Positions 22,436 to 35,125 of a stretch of DNA of 64,000 nt are shown here, piece after piece. The DNA lies in contig JAQFVV010006215.1 of NCBI GenBank assembly GCA_028023455.1, forward strand, positions 1 through 64,000, written 5' to 3'. Each line of letters opens with the position of its first letter. Positions within the stretch are counted from its first letter, which is position 1. The notes beneath the pieces are model-generated. The model was not told the origin of the DNA. It worked only from the letters and a program-made list of their open reading frames with translations, and did not search any database. The DNA comes from Epiperipatus broadwayi. Taxonomy: Eukaryota > Onychophora > Udeonychophora > Euonychophora > Peripatidae. A program made the translations under genes and the position numbers.

Positions 22436-22749
22436 GCTATTTTTATTATAAATATTTTTTAAATGGTTTTTAATATAGCATCTGAAGAATTATTTTTTCA
22501 ACAATGAAATTAATAAAAAATTACTTGTGTTAAATACTAGCACAATAAGTTATATTATACTATTTCCAATATTATAAATTGTATTATGGTAATGTAATCA
22601 TAAAATTTGCTCAAACAAAATCCATGTTTCATAGCTCAATATGTGTGAAATAAATACTGTTTGTCCACTTGAAGTTCAAAATTTTTAGAGAAGTTGACAG
22701 AGTTAAAACCACTAGCATTTGTCTTGTGAATCTGTTAATCAAACATGTA

Positions 22750-23481
22750 CCGTGTTTTTCCAAAAATAAGACCTAACCAGAAAATAAGCCCTAGCATAAT
22801 TTTTTTAGGATGTTTGTAATATAAGTTCTACCCCCAAAATAAGCCTTAGTTAGAAAGAGAAAGAAAATACTATGCAAAAGTGTTTTGATAAAATCACAGC
22901 AGCACCGCTATGACAATATGAAGTTCTAAGATTATTTTATTGTAAGCCTGCCAAATAACCAATCAGAATGCAGCTACAACAAACATGCGAACCTCTGATA
23001 ATAGGAAAATATTTACTTTATTGTCAAATGCGTTAGATTTTTTTCTTTTAAAATGCCAGAATGTTTTACATTTTAGAATTACTAACTTTATTTATTATGT
23101 ACATCATGTGTTATAACAGACTTGTTTACAGTTATACACTCGTGTGAAATAAAGAAATGATTTCAGAATTTTATTTCCTGCAATTTTTTTCCACGTATTT
23201 TGGAATTACTACCATAACTTTATTATTATATACATGGTGTGCTATAACCAACTTGCTTACAATTATACACTCATGTAAATAATTTCAGAATTTTATTTCT
23301 AATAATTTTTTGCCATATATCTTGTAATTCTTCAATTATCATTTTGAATAAATCTAGATTCTTATACATAAATAAATATGGACTTGTGCATGAAAAAAAA
23401 AGTCATCCCCAAAAGTAAGCCCTAGAGTATGTTTTGCAGCAAAAAATAATATAAGACATGCCTTATTTTTAGGGAAAACGA
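22750..23481. mobile_element. 732-bp TA-flanked MITE with AAAATAAG-type ends
   Basis: The left end CCGTGTTTTTCCAAAAATAAG matches the inverted right end (TCGTTTTCCCTAAAAATAAG on the minus strand). TA lies outside both ends (22748-22749 and 23482-23483). Both subterminal regions repeat an AAAATAAGCCCTA-type motif. Related ends with a GAAAATAAGACC signature are, from memory, widespread in animal TA-target DNA transposons. The interior has no ORF and holds two ~120-bp tandem units (about 23085-23320). Confidence 0.8.
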
Positions 23482-23648
23482 TATACTGAAAATTATTTTA
23501 CATTAAATCAGAATCTTCCAAACTTATATTAATTTCTACATAGAAAATATTTTTTCTAATCAATATCTTAAAATTTATGCATTAATTATTAACATTTTCT
23601 ATAATATTTCCAATTGCTATAAGCACTAGGAACATTGAACAAAAAAAT

Positions 23649-23886
23649 CTTAAGAATAAAAGTTTTATTACAGTATACTGAACAGCTTTCATTATTTTAT
23701 TGCTGATATCATAGTAATTATAGTACACCAAACAGCTTTCGAAATCTTATTCCTGATATCATAGCAATTACAGTACACTGAACAACTTTCGACATCTTAT
23801 TCCTGATATCATAGCAATGGCTATGATATCAGGATTAAGATATTGAAAGCTGTTCATCATACTGTAATAAAACTTTTATTCTTAAG
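23649..23886. repeat. Fold-back with internal tandem units
   Basis: The outer ends are CTTAAGAATAAAAGTTTTAT and its complement. The left side has three copies of a ~63-bp unit (ACAGTACACTGAAC...CTGATATCATAG) and the right side has one inverted copy, so one right arm can pair with any of three left units. It is non-coding. Confidence 0.82.
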
Positions 23887-26800
23887 CTTTTCTTACTAAG
23901 TGTGTTGCAGCAATGTTAGATTACAAGACTCTGGAATATAAGATCTTCAGGTCACTTCTGGTTCCAGCACTTTGAGTGAACTTCTAATAAATTCCTGATC
24001 AATAAAGAAATTTGAGTAAATTCAATAATATAAAACATTCATTCATTAAATACATATGGCCCAAGATTAAAGTAATATTCTAGATAGGTTTCCCATATAG
24101 ACTCACTCCATACACAATCAATAGAAACTTCTAGAATAGCCGATAAAGTCATATTTTAGTTTGCAGGTGATTATTATTTCATTTGATCAATGTGCACATA
24201 TGAATAGAAGTTCATACAATTTAACTTAATTATTAGTTTAATGTAACAAAAAAAAATCTATAAAAATATTAACTCACTTGATGAATTTCTCACATGACTG
24301 TTATTATTCTTATTGAAAATTGACTTAAATTCTTGACCCCTAATGATAATTCAATCAATCACCAAATGATTACTTGAATTACATTGACCTCTTCTAAAAT
24401 TTTGCCGATCCTAAGCATTTGTATTGCTCCATTGCAAATCCATGCATTAAACTATATTTTATTAAATTATGTATTGTAATTTTTATGTATTAAGGTTTAT
24501 TCTTTTTAGAAATAATTTTTTTTTATTACACAATACATTTTTAATATGTATATTGTAATGGAACAGAATATTTTAGGGGTTAACATGGTGAGATGGAAAC
24601 ACAACATTATCCCCGCAGAATGGTCACAATCATTAATGAATGGCACAAGAGACTAATTATCAAATATAAAATGCATATAGAATGAATATAGAATACAATG
24701 AATATACAGATAATAAGAGCAGAGAGTCAGCCTGAATAAAACCATAAGGTACATCTCCAGCATTAAAGAAGAATAATTAAATCAAAGCTAATTATCAATC
24801 ACCCAAAAAACAATCAAAAATCAACAAAAAATATTGTGGATGAATTTGAAAAGAGTCCACTATAGAAAGATCAATTATTTAGCTACTTCCAAACTTAAGG
24901 CAGAAATACAGCACAAAACTCTGGATGTACATACCTAAGTGCTAATCCATTATTCATAATAAAAAATAATGCTAATCATCATAAATGCTCTGACATCAAG
25001 TACTATTAATGTACTGGTCAACTATAAACTTAAATTCTAATAATTAAAAATATAAAATGTGCATAGACATTAAAGGGGATATATTTGTATGAGCCAGGGT
25101 TATCATCTGGATATCCAAACACCAACATGAACTCCTACTTCAACATAAATAACCATTGTGCTCTGAAAACTATAAACTGCTACTGTGATCAAGAGATAAA
25201 TAATTATAACAGCTTATTCTAAATAATTCTAAAATAACTTTACTGGGATAATTTGGAAACCCTCAAACTCTAAGCTGTATTGAAATCAAATCACATACAT
25301 TGGGCAATTCATGTAATAGACAGTTGGAGGAATAAATATATTAACACTAGAATATTTTTTAGACAATTATTTAATAAACTAACTGACTAATAATTAAAAA
25401 TAAAAAAATAACATGATAATATAAACATTTAAACATCGATTGTAGCAAAAAAAATCATAATTATAATTAACCAATTGATTTTTATTCATTAAATTAATTA
25501 ACTTTTGCTTTCATTGATTTATTTCTTTATATAATAAAAGTTGGAAAAACAACTTTTCCATATTTAGAGATAACAATCTTTAACTTAACTTAATTAATCC
25601 TTTGTTAAGATTTGGTAAGCTAATTAAATAAAAAAAACATGCTTAAAAAAGGTTAAATGTTATTTACTAAAATTTAAAATACTTAAAAAATCATTTTTAT
25701 AATTTTGAAGTGAAAAATCAAATGGATTAAAAACATGTTTACAAAAAATGTTAAATTAATAAAATTATCAATAATTACTTTTATAAAAAAATCTTTTTTA
25801 ACTAAAAATGAAAATACAATGTGCACATAAAGAAAAATACCTTTAACCATGGTTTTAAATTTCTTTGGAGTTCTTATTAGCATTTATAATTTCCAGTTTT
25901 TTTTTTCAGGTAAGTTTTCTACTTGAAGCCTTCTACATAATGTACATGGTTAATTTGGACCTTTTTGGTATGCAATATTTTCAGGTTAACAAACAGCAAA
26001 CAATTTACCCATTTTCCAATAAAATTTTCATGTGAGGCTAACATATTGAGACTCTCATGTTCTTAGTTGGAGACAAGGTAGCTTATTACTTCAGTGATAA
26101 CTTTTTCTTTTTAATATCTTTCTACAGAGGCTGGCAAAATGGAGGTAGATGATAAAACTTATAGCTAAACTTAGCACATGGTTTTCATTGTAGAAAACAT
26201 TTTTACAAGTAAACTCAAAGTATACAACAGCTCAGTTAAACTTCAGCAGCTTGGATAATACTTCTGCTTGTTTTCTCTTTAGTAACTGTTTCAGGAACTT
26301 CTTTTCTTTTACTGTCTTCTTCAGCAGCTGAATCCAGACTTCTTAAAGATACATAGGTCTAATCCATATCTCTAATTTTGCAATAACCCTGCTCTCAACA
26401 AATCACAATTCTGTCTCCTACATAATAAAATTTAATAATAACCAATTAGATCAATTTTGACAAAAACAATTGTTGCTATTTTTCTCCCTCAAAACTGACA
26501 TTGGAAAACTTCAAAAACGCAAATTAGAATCATAGTTTTTGACATTCCTTTTTAATTAAAAATATTTTTTTCTGCCAAAAGAAAAACAAGATAATCAGTT
26601 AATTACATTGGTTTAATAAAACCATTGTTGTATTGAAGAAAGATAAAGAGAAAAGAAAAAAAGTCAATTCTAATCCAATTGAAATCAAAATTTAACAAAA
26701 TATTTAAAATCTTATTTTTTTTCTTATAAAACTTTATTTAAACATTTCTCTTATAACTTGAAATTAAAATTTTATGAATACTTAGTGAAGAGAAAAAAAT

Positions 26801-27174
26801 TTTCACCTAATATTTTTTTAACATTAAAATTAATGTCAAAAATGATAAGTAAATTAATAAAGAGAGAGAATAAAAAAGATTGCTTACTTTACTTTATGCT
26901 TTACTCTCTCTTTTACAATGCTTTATAACTTATAACACATTTTAAATATTAAACTTATGTTTAACATAGCTAAAATTTTTATATTATCATGGGATGAGAA
27001 AAAAAATTAAATAATTACCTCTTCCCTTTAAAAAAACATATGGGAAAATTAAATACTATTTCCCCAAAAACTAATTAACTCTAAACTTAAAGAGCATGCT
27101 GCCAACTGTTACTGTTAATACAGCAATGTGGCCACATGTGTACAATATATTGTATCGGAAGAGCGTATATAATA

Positions 27175-27177
<3 letters not shown>
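23887..27177. other. A/T-rich, no gene seen
   Basis: This is mostly low-complexity A/T sequence with long poly(A)/poly(T) runs. Short open frames here (for example 25683-25883 minus) are made of F/I/K/L and have no domain features. I see no repeat family except scattered direct repeats. Confidence 0.5.
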
Positions 27178-27205
<28 letters not shown>

Positions 27206-27206
27206 T
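27178..27206. repeat. (TA)n microsatellite
   Basis: A TA dinucleotide run of about 14 units lies ~270 bases before the duplicated segment. Confidence 0.95.
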
Positions 27207-27522
27207 GTAACAATTATTTATAAATTGCCATTTGTAACAATATTTTATAAATTAATATAAATATGTATTATTTAGATATTTGAAATTATTAAATTAATAT
27301 AAAAGATATGTATTTGTAACTATATTAATATGTCACATTTGTAATCATAATAAATATTTAGATAGGGGAAATTATTAATTATTAGATATGTGCCTATCCA
27401 ATCTGTACCATTTGTAACTATATTAATTCATCATGGCATAGATAAAGAAATTATAGAATCACTGTGCCACTTGAAAATATCAGCATTAAAGATTCTTGGT
27501 ATTTATTTATATATTGGGGCAG

Positions 27523-27717
27523 TCATCTGAACAATAAAACAGACTGGCCATTGTCATCTAATGAAATACTATTAAATATAGCAACTGAATAAAAGTACCC
27601 ACTGTGAGATTCCTGGAGTGCCTTATGCTTATCTCCAATACAAGGTTCTTCTAACAAAGAATCCTTCCTATCCTTCTTTCCAAATATATAAGACCATTCA
27701 TGGTCATATGCACACAC
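27523..27717 (-). pseudogene. Orphan coding-like segment conserved in both paralogous copies
   Basis: The minus strand encodes AYDHEWSYIFGKKDRKDSLL followed by EEPCIGDKHKALQESHSGYF and a stop shortly after DDNGQSVLLFR. The same frame in copy B (about 52650-52826) gives a closely similar peptide (SYIVGKKNRKDSLL, DNHNALQESYSG) with one stop after it. The composition is unlike the A/T background and the frame is shared for about 50 residues, so it may be an exon or the end of a mobile-element ORF. No family is recognised. An ATG start is not assured. Confidence 0.4.
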
Positions 27718-28139
27718 GGGTGCTATTCATGACAACTTATAAAAATATATTTTATAAAACTAATATTATGAAGTTGGAAAGGGATGATATCACTCTTTAT
27801 TCAGTTTAGCTAAGTACATGTGTTTTCCCATGAGCGCCACTAGATTGTTTTCAATCTAGATAAGTATCGATTTATAGTGTACTTGAGTTCAAACTCATTC
27901 AGTACATATTTATTACACATGACTTGGATGACTATTGAACAAAATGACATTCTTACATTTTATCTATATTGATAAAATTACAGGATCCCAATATTACCAA
28001 AGTTTATACTATAGATCAAAGATTCTTATAGACATTGCTAGCTCATTAGCGTATATTGATGAACAGACATGTATAATCCTATTAATGGCTTCCAAACAAG
28101 CATGTGAAGACCATTATTGATATTGATGGCCATTTAACT

Positions 28140-28250
28140 AGATTATTTATCACAATAAAGGTAATAATGATGATGATGATAATAATATCATAATAATGAT
28201 TATAATAGTGATGTCATAATAATGATTATAATAGTGATGATGATACCAGC
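28140..28250 (+). repeat. Imperfect GAT/AAT microsatellite
   Basis: A mix of GATGAT, AATAAT and a repeated ATAATGATTATAATAGTGATG unit is seen. The matching stretch in copy B is at 53265-53340. Confidence 0.85.
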
Positions 28251-29714
28251 CATGGCTTATCAATAAACTCACAACAATAAATTCATCTTTATAAACTTAT
28301 AGGCATCTATTAAAATTATCCTATTTCATACTGGGATTTAATAATACTAATGGTGATGATTGATCACCATGAATCTCTTTGCATAATATTCAATTTTCTA
28401 TAAACCCCTATTTACTAAAACATATTCATTACGCTAAACATTAAATTTAATGATTATAATTTATTAATGATGATTGATGGCGATCATAACTTTTATATAG
28501 TATTATTTGAAACATTTTTTTAACTAATAACATGATATCCATCTTTGATGAGGATGATCTAAATTCATGGACACAACACAATTTTAGCTTTCTATGTTGA
28601 ACTATAATTATCAAAATTTGGTTATTCTCAAGCATAATCCTTAAATACTTAAATATCAACATTCTAGTTTACCTATTATTTTGCGGACGCTTAATATTTG
28701 CAAGTTATTGCTCAATATATACGAATGGTAATACTTAATAACTGCGAGCAATGATGATGAATTAAAATGATAGAATTAAGACAAAAAAAAAAACAAAACA
28801 CAATATTCTTAATAATTACTCGGAAACCAATTAAGATATATAATTATATTTTATTAACACTACTACTCTTTCTTTCCTTCTTTAAAGTCAAATCGACAAT
28901 TAAATAAATGGTTTATTAATATAAAAATTTATATAAAATTAATAAAAAAAATTTATATAAGTATAAGCAAATAAACTTAATATATAGGTTTGTCATCTTT
29001 CTTGATATCTCAAAATAAGCTGACTTAAATCAATATTAAAAAAAAATACATATTCTATAAATGCTTATTTAAGACTTTTCTTACTTATCATATCATAAAA
29101 TAAATTTCAGGTGTAACTTGTATATGTTATTTCATTTCCATTCAAATGTAATGCCCTACTTTTTAATTTACTATTTTAAACTAATCATATATAACCTATT
29201 CTTTGATGTGTTTGGATAAACAGTTACACATTCACGCATTCGGTAATGTTAACATATATGTTTAAAATGTATACCCAAAAATTACATATATAAAAATATC
29301 TTTTCTCTTTTGCAACCTTATAGCGAAAGAAAACAAAATACATATATTAATTTTTAATATGCAACAAGATAAAATAAAAATAAAAAACATTATAAATGCA
29401 TATATCTATAGGTTGCTCATTATCATTAACAACTGAAGAACAATTAAAAAAAAAAAAACATTTCAACATTACAATATATAATAAAAAAAAATAATGAAAA
29501 ATTTAAGTTTAAAGATTTAAACTATGTTTGTGCTATGTTGTGAGATATTGCAAATAACTATAGATAAACAAGTCTTTAATGTTTCTGTATCAAAAAAAGA
29601 AAATTGCTTTGACCAGTAAGTTAAGGTTTACTTTTAATAAGTAAAAGAATAAAATCGGTTAAAGAAAGTTCATATTTACCCGTCTACTTTTTACTTCTTA
29701 TTAATGTCCTGAAT

Positions 29715-30142
29715 TTGAATTTTAGACTGCTTTTCTTTGCTCACCAACAACAACAAAAAAAAAAGAAAGTTATTGCAGATACTTTTAAGATAATGCTGAA
29801 TCAATTGACTTTCTTGTTTCTTCAATTCCATTATTATTCACTGTTGATTGGCTTCCTTCTACCATTTAAAAAAAAAAGTTATTATAAGTACTTTGAATAA
29901 GTAGGTACCGGTGGATTTGCTTGTCTCTCTTCTTTAAAAAAAATAATTGCTGTTGACACTTTAGATGATTGAGGTAAATCAACAAAAATTTGATTTATGG
30001 CTTCAAACTTGGTTCTACATAGCTGTTTTAAATTTTCTTTTCCTCCTATTTCCCCTTCTCCATTGGTTCGAAGGCAGTGAGCTTTTAATAAGACATGAAC
30101 TAGGAACAAAGCATTCCATATAGCTTGTGTGGTTGGCTTCAA
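29715..30142 (-). pseudogene. Decayed repeat-encoded peptide, copy A
   Basis: The minus-strand frame 30142-29882 (86 residues) ends ...SSKVSTAIIFFKEERQANPP, VPTYSKYL. Further on (to 29715) the strand has two decayed relatives of the same ~80-90-bp module, encoding segments like LSKV(S/A).I..F. The matching locus in copy B (55640-55910) has the same peptide (KWERQANPPVHTYLK) in an open frame. Frame sharing hints at past coding use. No domain is recognised; an internally repetitive non-coding sequence is the alternative. Confidence 0.35.
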
Positions 30143-31194
30143 AATCTATAATTTTGTTGGTTATTACTGGATACATGATTTCATAGACAGATCAGCGATT
30201 TTGACTCATTCTGTATTAATCAGGAAGCAGAAAAAATGGTTTAGCAATGCAGAGGCATATTATGCATAACCAAATATGTTAATATCATTTTTATAATTAT
30301 TACTAGCTTATAATAAATTCAATCTTGTTCCATTTCTCTCCTATTCTTTAATATTGCTTGAAAATTGCTTTATATAAACGCACATTTCATTTGCTCTTTT
30401 TTTTTTTTCAACTTTCAAAGAGTGAGAGAAAAAAAAATTAAAGCGTTCACTCTCTTTTACAAAAAAAATCTGAGCTTACATTTCTGCTTAAGAATTATAA
30501 CAAGGAAGGACCAACTGAGTTGAGTCTCAAAATAATAATAATAATTTAACTGATCATCTTTCTCTAAAAAAATTTATGATTAACTGATCATCTCTCTAAA
30601 GAAATTTATTACTGACTCTTAAAAAAATTTATGATTAACTGCCCAAAAAAATTGTTTTAATCGTTTATATCGCGAAAAAACATCTGGAAATCTTTATCTT
30701 AAAAAAAAAAATCAAAGCTTCACAAGTTTGACGGTCACAATCAATGACGACTTATAATTGATCGTTATCTACATCAAAGCACCTCTTTTGTAAAAATAAT
30801 CGTAAGATACAGATAACAACAAAGCTGGCCATCTATAACCATCAGAAATAAGTGTAAAAACATCTTTGTGTTTGTACAGATCTATTCATTGTTTCACACG
30901 TGTACAATTTTTATCTCCTAATCTAACAATTTTACACCTTTCTGATTTACTCTCTTTTAACAAAATGAAAGTTAAATAAATTTAACACATATTATTTAAT
31001 AATAAAAATATTATATAATAAATCAAAAAAAAAGAACTGCTTATTCATAATAATAAATCTATACATATAAATCTCTGTATGTATAAAAGAATAAAAAAAA
31101 ATTTTTTTTTTTTTTTAATAATTGAATACTGTATGTATATGTACAATATATATAATAAAACAAGACACAAATTGTGTAACTTCCTTTTAATCTT

Positions 31195-32885
31195 GTATTA
31201 AAATGTTCAAACCAGATAGCTATATGGGTCTGAACTCAGTTCAGTTTCACCATATATTAATAGCCTCAGTAATACAACCACAAAAGCTTTCAAGGGTACA
31301 CATATAATAATTAATAAACAAGACACAAATTGTATAACTTGCTTTTAAGCTTATATTAATATGTTTACTGGAGGGCGCTTACCACTAGCTCCAATCAAAT
31401 TTTAGTTTACAGGTGCCTAAAGAGAAAGAATTCAAAATCTCTATCAGAATGTTCTTATCTCCAGACCAATTGTTTTCAGGCTTATGGCTTTCCTCAGTAG
31501 AGAGTTAGGACTCCAGACACCAGATCTAAAATACTAACTCAAAAGTCAGCACTTATCTAATATGTTACTATCAATTTGAAAACCTGAATTTTTCAGACAC
31601 ATAAATATCTTCAAATCTGGCCTTACAATCCAGATACCTATATGAATCTGAACTCAGTTCAGTTTCACCATATATTAATAGCCTCAACAATATAACATCG
31701 CAAAAGCCTTCAAAACAAGACACACATTGTGTAATTTGATTTTAAGCTTGTATTAATATGTTCACTAGAGGAAGCTTACCACTAGCTCCTCAAGCTTTAA
31801 TTTATAGATGCTGAAAGAGAAAGAATTCAAAATCTCTATCAGAATGTTCTTATCCCTAGACCAATTGGTTTCGAGTTTATGGCTCAACTCAGTGGGGAGT
31901 TAGGACTCCAGACACTAGATCTAAAATATTAACTCAGCATTTATCTAATACATTACTATCAATTTGAAAACTTGAATTGTTCAGACATGTAAATGCCTTC
32001 AAATCCAGCCTTACAAACCAGATAGCTATATGGGTCTGAACTGAGTTGTTTCACCATATATTAATAGCATCAGTGATATAACATCACAAAAGCCTCCAAG
32101 GGTATACTTATAGTAATTAATAAAACAAGGCACAAATTGTGTAACTAGTGAACATTTTAATACAAGCTTAAAAGCAAGTTACACAATTTGTGTTTTGTTT
32201 AATTAAATATTATAAGTGTACCCTTGAAGGCTTTTGCAATGTTATATTGCTGAGGCTATTACTATATGGTGAAACTGAACTGAGTTCAGACCCATATAGC
32301 TATCTGCTTTGTAAGGTTGTATTTGAAGACATTTACATGTCTGAAAAATTGATAGTAACATATTAGATAAGTGCTGACTTTTGAGTTAGTATTTTAGATC
32401 TTTGTTTTATTAAATATTATAAATTTATCTTTGAAGGCTTTTGCAATGCTATATTGCTAAGATTATTGATATATGGTGAAACTGAACTGAGTTCAGACCC
32501 ATATAACTATCTGGATTGTAAGGCTGGTTTTGAAGACATTTACACATCTGAAAAATTCAGGTTTTCAAATTGATAGGCTATTAATATATGGTGAAGCTGA
32601 ATTGAGTTTAGACCCATATAGCTATCTGGTTTGTAAGGTTGGATTTGAAGACATTTATGTGTCTGAAAAATTCAGGTTTTTAAATTTATAGTAACGTATT
32701 AGATAAGTGCTGATTTTTGAGTTAGTATTTTAGATCTAGTGTTTGGTGTCCTAGCTCCCCACTGTGGGGAACCGTAAGCTCAAAACCAATTCGATAGACA
32801 TTTCGAATTCTTTCTCTTTCAGGACTTATAAATTAAAGCTTGATTGGAGCTAGTGGTAGGCTCCCTCTAGTAAACATATATATAT
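31195..32885. repeat. Tandem-plus-inverted repeat cluster, family Z
   Basis: The landmark TAGCTATATGGGTCTGAACT occurs in one orientation near 31217, 31635 and 32020 (periods ~420 and ~385), and in the opposite orientation near 32290, 32500 and 32615. A second landmark, ACCACTAGCTCC, is at 31381 and 31771 and is inverted at 32846. The whole cluster could fold as a multi-unit hairpin, with a turning point at ~32145. No ORF is present. Similar shorter fold-backs are at 46600 and 61707. Confidence 0.8.
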
Positions 32886-34149
32886 AGAGTAATTATTGCA
32901 CAACAATATTCTTATCAGCTATAATCAGATAGCTTATGCAAAGATTATCAGAGACTTGAGCGTTCTTTTATAACTTTTCACATGAATACATAATTCATTA
33001 TTATAACTAGTATAATATCTTTCTATTAAAATTTTGTGAGTTTAACTTTTGCTTCTACTAATTAAAAACAGTTTGATATGATAGTTATAAAAAAACCAAC
33101 ATCGATTTTTTGCCAAAATAATTTTATTTCATTATACTTTCTACTAAATGAGATTTATGTAAATTTATATTCCATAATGTGGTCCACTTTATGATGATCA
33201 GTATCAAATGAGATCACTGCTTGAAAAATCCTCAAGTTAGATCAATAAAAGCAATCTTTAAAAATATTATAAAGAAATAAGATATTAGATCTTATATAAT
33301 AGCTAATTTCAGAATTTTCATAGTTTACCGTATAGCAGTTAACTATTTCTAAAATTTATAATTAATTTCACTATTTTAAATTTTAAGTATACAGCTGCCA
33401 ATACTAAGAAACATCTGTTAAATGTTTTTAAGATGCACTTTGTCTATTTAATTATAAATTTATTTAAACGCACATTGATTACGTAAGTAATATTCATTAA
33501 GGCTGTAGCCTCAAGCACATGCGAATAAAATGCGATAGTAGGGACCTCTACAGGTCTTAAGCCACAAGCTTACTCTGTGGAAAAAAAGAGGGGAAGTATG
33601 TTTAATGAGATCAGAGCCTACTTGATTTTCCAATGGTAAGATAAACAAGTTCAGTTCTCAGGAATAGTGAAAACTATATCAGAACACAATCTTATCTTTA
33701 AAACAGAATTGACAATCATCTGAATAATTCACATTAACCTGTTACTACTCTTTATCTAACAACAGTTAGACCAATTTTTGATAAGCACCGAATGACTAGG
33801 AATATGGAGTGACTATATAACAAAAAATCTTAAGCCTGCCTATTTGAATTAAAATTTTTTCCAAGATGTATCTGACTGGACTCAGCTCCAAGATCTTTGC
33901 ATGAGAATCAGATGCACTAATTATCAACCCCACAAGGTCATATTTTTTAATAGTGTATAAATAAATAAAGATAATAAAGGGAACACATAATGGATATTAT
34001 AGGAATATTCAAACAATTAAATTTAAAAAGTATGTTCTAAGGTTATATGTAATAATACTTTACCTAATAAAAAAAAAACACAAATCATTTATATATTAAT
34101 TGAAAAAAAGATTGTTATGAGTAAATGCATGCTAAAAAATATGCACATA
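32886..34149. other. No gene seen
   Basis: The sequence is A/T-rich. A moderately complex stretch at 33490-33600 (with CTACAGGTCTTAAGCCACAAGC) and another at 33780-33950 match nothing I recognise. Confidence 0.45.
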
Positions 34150-35125
34150 TAAAGTAGCAAATCTCTCCATACAATAGTATCATCCAGTCCAAGTCATAGT
34201 AATCAATGGATGAGAAAAGGTTTGTGCCTTCTGATCCAAGACTTCTAGACTAATTTATAGCTTTCATCAATGAGTAACCTTGGATCTGAGAATACTCTAT
34301 CTAGAACTTTGAATCGAATGAATTCCCCATTCAGCCACTTTTTACCATTTTAGCTAACTATAAAGTTATTAAAACAGGCAAAACTCTCCATTTAGTATTG
34401 CCACTCTGCAAGCCAGAGTAATCAATGGATGGCACAAGGCTTGTGCATAAAATCCCCATAGTGCCTACTCATCCAATATCCCCAGACTAGTTTCTGGCTT
34501 GTGGTCTTTGTCAGTGAGGAGCTTTGGATCTGAGAGCACTGCACCCAGATCTTAGGATCTAATGCAACTTTCCAGCAGCCACCTTTTATCTCTACTTAAC
34601 TATGAGTCTTAAATTGGAAAACACAATAATATTTTCAATCCAACCTCATTAGCTTATATAGTCATATATGTCTGAATTCAGTTCAGTACCCATGCATTTT
34701 GATATTTTTGATTCTTTAATAACCATATCCACCACTATCCTATTAGGCAGGATTAGTTTTAAACCAATAAACATCATGTGATCACCATTTATTATGCTTG
34801 CTTATAACTGTTATTAAAACAGGTAAAATTCTCCATCAGTACTGCCACTCTGCAGCCAGAGTAATCAATGGATGCCAGATGGCTTGTGCATAAAATCCCC
34901 ATCTAATTCCTTAGATTCTAAGATCCGAAAGGTTGCATTAGATCCTAAGATCCAGGTGCAGTGCTCTCAGATCCATGGCTTCTCACTGATGAAAGCCACA
35001 AGACAAACTAGACTGGATACATTGGATGAGAGCACTAGATAGACATTTTGATGCACAAACCTATCATCCATTGATTACTATGACTTGCACTGAGTGGCAC
35101 TATTCTTTGGAGAGATGCTAGTGTT
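34150..35125. repeat. Tandem-plus-inverted repeat cluster, family W
   Basis: The landmark GTAATCAATGGATG occurs near 34198, 34408 and 34860 and is inverted near 35072 (CATCCATTGATTACTATG). A second landmark, GATCTGAGAGCACTGCACC, is at about 34525 and is inverted at about 34950. The units are ~210-250 bp. The layout is the same as cluster Z, with a different sequence. Confidence 0.78.

Larger units (their letters stand above)
27480..31130 (+). repeat. Paralogous segment, copy A (partner at 52590-57130)
   Basis: It runs in the same order and orientation as 52590-57130, with many landmarks in common: TTCCTGGAGTGC near the start, CCCATGAGCGCCACTAGATTG, a GAT-rich microsatellite, TTTGATGAGGATGATC, ACATTCGGTAATGTTAACAT and a GGATTTGCTTGTCTCTC near the end. 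Identity looks like about 80-85% by eye, with many indels. It lacks the ~740-bp block present in copy B at 54833-55569. It could be an old segmental duplication or two copies of an unrecognised large element; no terminal repeats are seen. Confidence 0.8.

Noticed and set aside
25683-25883. 66-codon minus-strand frame with a membrane-like sequence
   Set aside because: Poly-F/I/K composition is expected from A/T-rich DNA; no start context, splice signal or homologous copy.
31195-35125. CRISPR-like or satellite array
   Set aside because: Units are hundreds of bases long, imperfect and in both orientations, with no short spacer pattern; this is an animal genome.
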